NCBI GenBank assembly: GCA_005885165.1
Contig: VAXR01000004.1
Coordinates: 1 to 13,710, forward strand
Reading direction: 5' to 3'
From: Actinomycetota bacterium
GTDB taxonomy: Bacteria; Actinomycetota; Thermoleophilia; Solirubrobacterales; Thermoleophilaceae
DNA length: 13,710 nt
Numbering within the stretch: the stretch's first letter is position 1; each line of letters begins with the position of its first letter. Positions 11,871 to 13,710 of this stretch are shown here, in pieces. The translations under genes were made by a program, and so were the position numbers. A model generated the notes under the pieces. The model saw nothing but the letters and a program-made list of their open reading frames with translations, had not been told where the DNA came from and ran no database searches.

Positions 11871-13690
11871 TAGCTCATCCGCCGGTAGCGCCAGACGCAC
11901 AGCGGGATGAAGAAGACGAGCAGCCCGCCGATCCACGCCGCGGTCTTCCCAAGCGAGGTTGGTCCGCCCGTGAGCGCGTAGGACCGCGCCGCGTCAGCCG
12001 TGAGCGTGATCGGACTTGCCTTCGCAAAGGCTTGAAGCCAGTCCGGCATGGTCGGGACGGGCACGAACACCGAGCTGGCGAAGACGAGCGGGAAGACAAC
12101 GACGAACCCGGCCGACTGCGCCGCTTCCGCGCCCCGGACCGCGAGGGCCACGAACGCGAAGATCCAGCTGAGCGCGAAGCCGAAGGCCGAGACGACGAGG
12201 ATCGCGGCGAGGGCGCCCCACACGCCTCCGTGGAAGCGAAAGCCGACCACGTAGCCGACGGCGATCATCAGCACGATGATCAGGACGTTGCGCACCAAAT
12301 CGGCGACCGTGCGCCCCAACAGCACGGCGGAACGCGCCATCGGCATCGACCGGAAGCGGTCGACGACCCCGCGCTCGAGGTCCTCGGCCAGACCGATCGC
12401 GGTCTGCGTCGCGCGGAACGCCACCGATTGCACGAAGATCCCGGGCAGCAGGAAGTCCACGTACTTCACTCCACGGGGCAGCGATCCGCGTACGGCGCCG
12501 CCGAACACGTAGACGAACAGCAGCACGAACATCACCGGCTGGATCGTCGAGAAGATCAGGAGCTGGGGCTGGCGGATGAAATGGCGCAGGTTGCGTGTGG
12601 TGACGACCGCCGCATCGACGACCCCGAGGCGGATTGCCCGCGGGGAGGGGAGCCGTAGCCGTCGTACGCGCGGGCCTTGCGCCGTGGTGCGCCCTTCGGC
12701 TTCTGGCGCCGGCGGCGGGCCGCCATCCTCGCTCGGGGGAGTGCCCGTCAGCTGCAGGAAGACGTCATCGAGCGTCGGCCGCCGGAGGCCGAGGTCGCTC
12801 ACGGCGATCCCCGCCCGTCGCAGTTCCGCGGCGGCCTCCTCGATCAGCTCGAGGCCGTCGCGCGGGGCCGGAAGCGTGAGTCGATCCGGACGCTCGTCCG
12901 GCTCGGGCTCGCCACACCCGACTCCGGCGAGGACCTTCTGCGCCTGCTGGCGCTGAGCCGCGCTCGAGAGCTCAACCTCGAGGAGCTGACCCCCAACGCG
13001 ATCCTTGAGCTCGCTGCCGGTGCCCTCGGCAATGACCCTGCCATGGTCGATGACGGCTATCCGGTCGGCGAGCTCGTCGGCCTCCTCGAGGTACTGCGTC
13101 GTGAGAAGCAGGGTCGTTCCCTCGCGCTGGAGGTCGCGGACAATCGCCCAGATCTGGTTGCGGCTGCGCGGATCGAGCCCCGTCGTCGGCTCGTCGAGGA
13201 ACAGGATCCGCGGGCGCGTGAGCAGGCTCGACGCGAGGTCCAGGCGGCGGCGCATACCGCCCGAGTACGTACGCGCCGGCCGATCGGCCGCGGCGGTCAG
13301 GTCGAAGCGGTCGAGGAGGTCGGCGGCGCGAGCCCGAGCCTCGTCACGCGACAGCTTGAAGAGGCGCCCGAACATCTCGAGGTTCTCGCGACCCGTGAGG
13401 ATCTCGTCGACCGCCGCGAATTGCCCGGTCAGCCCGAGCAGCTCGCGAACAGCGCCAGGCTCGCTCACGACGTCGTGCCCGAGGACTTCTGCCCGTCCTC
13501 CGTTCGGCCTGAGCAGCGTGGCGAGGATCCGGACGAGCGTGGTCTTGCCCGCCCCGTTCGGGCCGAGCAGCCCAAACACCGCGCCCTCCGGCACCTGGAG
13601 GTCTACACCGGAGAGCGCCACCGTCGGGCCGAAGCGCTTGATCACTCCCTCGACGCGAACGGCGGGCGCGGACGAGGTGGCCTCGACCAT
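11870..13690 (-). CDS. Fused ABC exporter: DrrA-type ATPase joined to DrrB-type ABC-2 permease
   Basis: 606 aa. Residues about 10-230 are the ATPase: Walker A GPNGAGKT at 43-50, Q-loop region LTGQFAAVDE at 87-96, signature YSGGMRRR at 142-149, Walker B ILFLDEP at 162-168, and TTQYLEEAD with Gln199 where the H-loop histidine normally stands, as in DrrA proteins. Residues 230-315 form the DrrA-like C-terminal domain (RRPTLDDVFLQLTG). A Pro-rich linker (about 317-340) leads to an ABC-2 permease with six or so hydrophobic segments (about 375-600), including LERGVVDRFRSMPM. DrrA and DrrB are usually separate genes that export drugs or lipids; here they are one chain, probably a homodimer in the membrane. 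The ATG at 13690 is chosen; a TTG two codons earlier (13696) is possible. Neither has a clear ribosome binding site. Substrate unknown. Confidence 0.92.
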   Translation of the reverse strand: MVEATSSAPAVRVEGVIKRFGPTVALSGVDLQVPEGAVFGLLGPNGAGKTTLVRILATLLRPNGGRAEVLGHDVVSEPGAVRELLGLTGQFAAVDEILTGRENLEMFGRLFKLSRDEARARAADLLDRFDLTAAADRPARTYSGGMRRRLDLASSLLTRPRILFLDEPTTGLDPRSRNQIWAIVRDLQREGTTLLLTTQYLEEADELADRIAVIDHGRVIAEGTGSELKDRVGGQLLEVELSSAAQRQQAQKVLAGVGCGEPEPDERPDRLTLPAPRDGLELIEEAAAELRRAGIAVSDLGLRRPTLDDVFLQLTGTPPSEDGGPPPAPEAEGRTTAQGPRVRRLRLPSPRAIRLGVVDAAVVTTRNLRHFIRQPQLLIFSTIQPVMFVLLFVYVFGGAVRGSLPRGVKYVDFLLPGIFVQSVAFRATQTAIGLAEDLERGVVDRFRSMPMARSAVLLGRTVADLVRNVLIIVLMIAVGYVVGFRFHGGVWGALAAILVVSAFGFALSWIFAFVALAVRGAEAAQSAGFVVVFPLVFASSVFVPVPTMPDWLQAFAKASPITLTADAARSYALTGGPTSLGKTAAWIGGLLVFFIPLCVWRYRRMS

Positions 13691-13710
13691 TGCCAATCCG
13701 ACGATACTCG

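Noticed and set aside
13691..13696. TTG start two codons upstream in the ABC exporter gene
   Set aside because: The ATG at 13690 is the stronger codon and neither has a clear ribosome binding site; the two extra residues change nothing.

Overview
The window is GC-rich, densely packed bacterial chromosome with actinobacterial character. The signs are the large PlsB next to a HAD-PlsC fusion, a WS/DGAT-type acyltransferase, a DrrA/DrrB-type fused exporter and strong GC bias at third codon positions. A deep-branching Actinomycetota such as Thermoleophilia would fit, but that placement is inference. I see no mobile element, CRISPR array, rRNA or tRNA, and no sign of recent transfer.

Layout. Positions 3-176 hold the C-terminal end of a MerR-family regulator with a SoxR-like cysteine cluster. 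A 73-base gap follows, with a strong Shine-Dalgarno sequence and a 12-codon micro-ORF. Positions 250-4022 carry a coupled + strand pair: plsB, then a HAD-phosphatase/PlsC fusion. Converging on it from the - strand are gpsA and a WS/DGAT acyltransferase, coupled to each other by a 4-base ATGA overlap; the acyltransferase runs 36 bases into the end of the plsC gene. Upstream of gpsA on the same strand is a CorA-type metal transporter, separated by a strong hairpin whose loop seems to hold part of the gpsA promoter.

From about 7.6 kb the strands alternate gene by gene: a doubtful small membrane protein (+), a BKACE/DUF849 beta-keto acid cleavage enzyme (+), an atypical extended SDR (-), a four-helix membrane protein (+), an alpha/beta hydrolase (-), a small secreted PKD-domain protein (+), and a fused ABC exporter (-) whose start lies near the right edge.

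How the genes work together. The left 6.5 kb reads as a glycerolipid assembly locus. GpsA makes glycerol-3-phosphate, PlsB acylates position 1, the PlsC domain acylates position 2, and the WS/DGAT enzyme can acylate diacylglycerol to triacylglycerol. The only step without a dedicated gene is dephosphorylation of phosphatidate; the HAD domain fused to PlsC is a candidate, but this is unproven and one of its metal-site positions is unusual. The right half holds unrelated single-gene units with short intergenic gaps. I found no clearly new multi-gene system. The most unusual points are the two-sided lipid locus, the gpsA promoter/terminator overlap, the micro-ORF before plsB and the tiny PKD protein.
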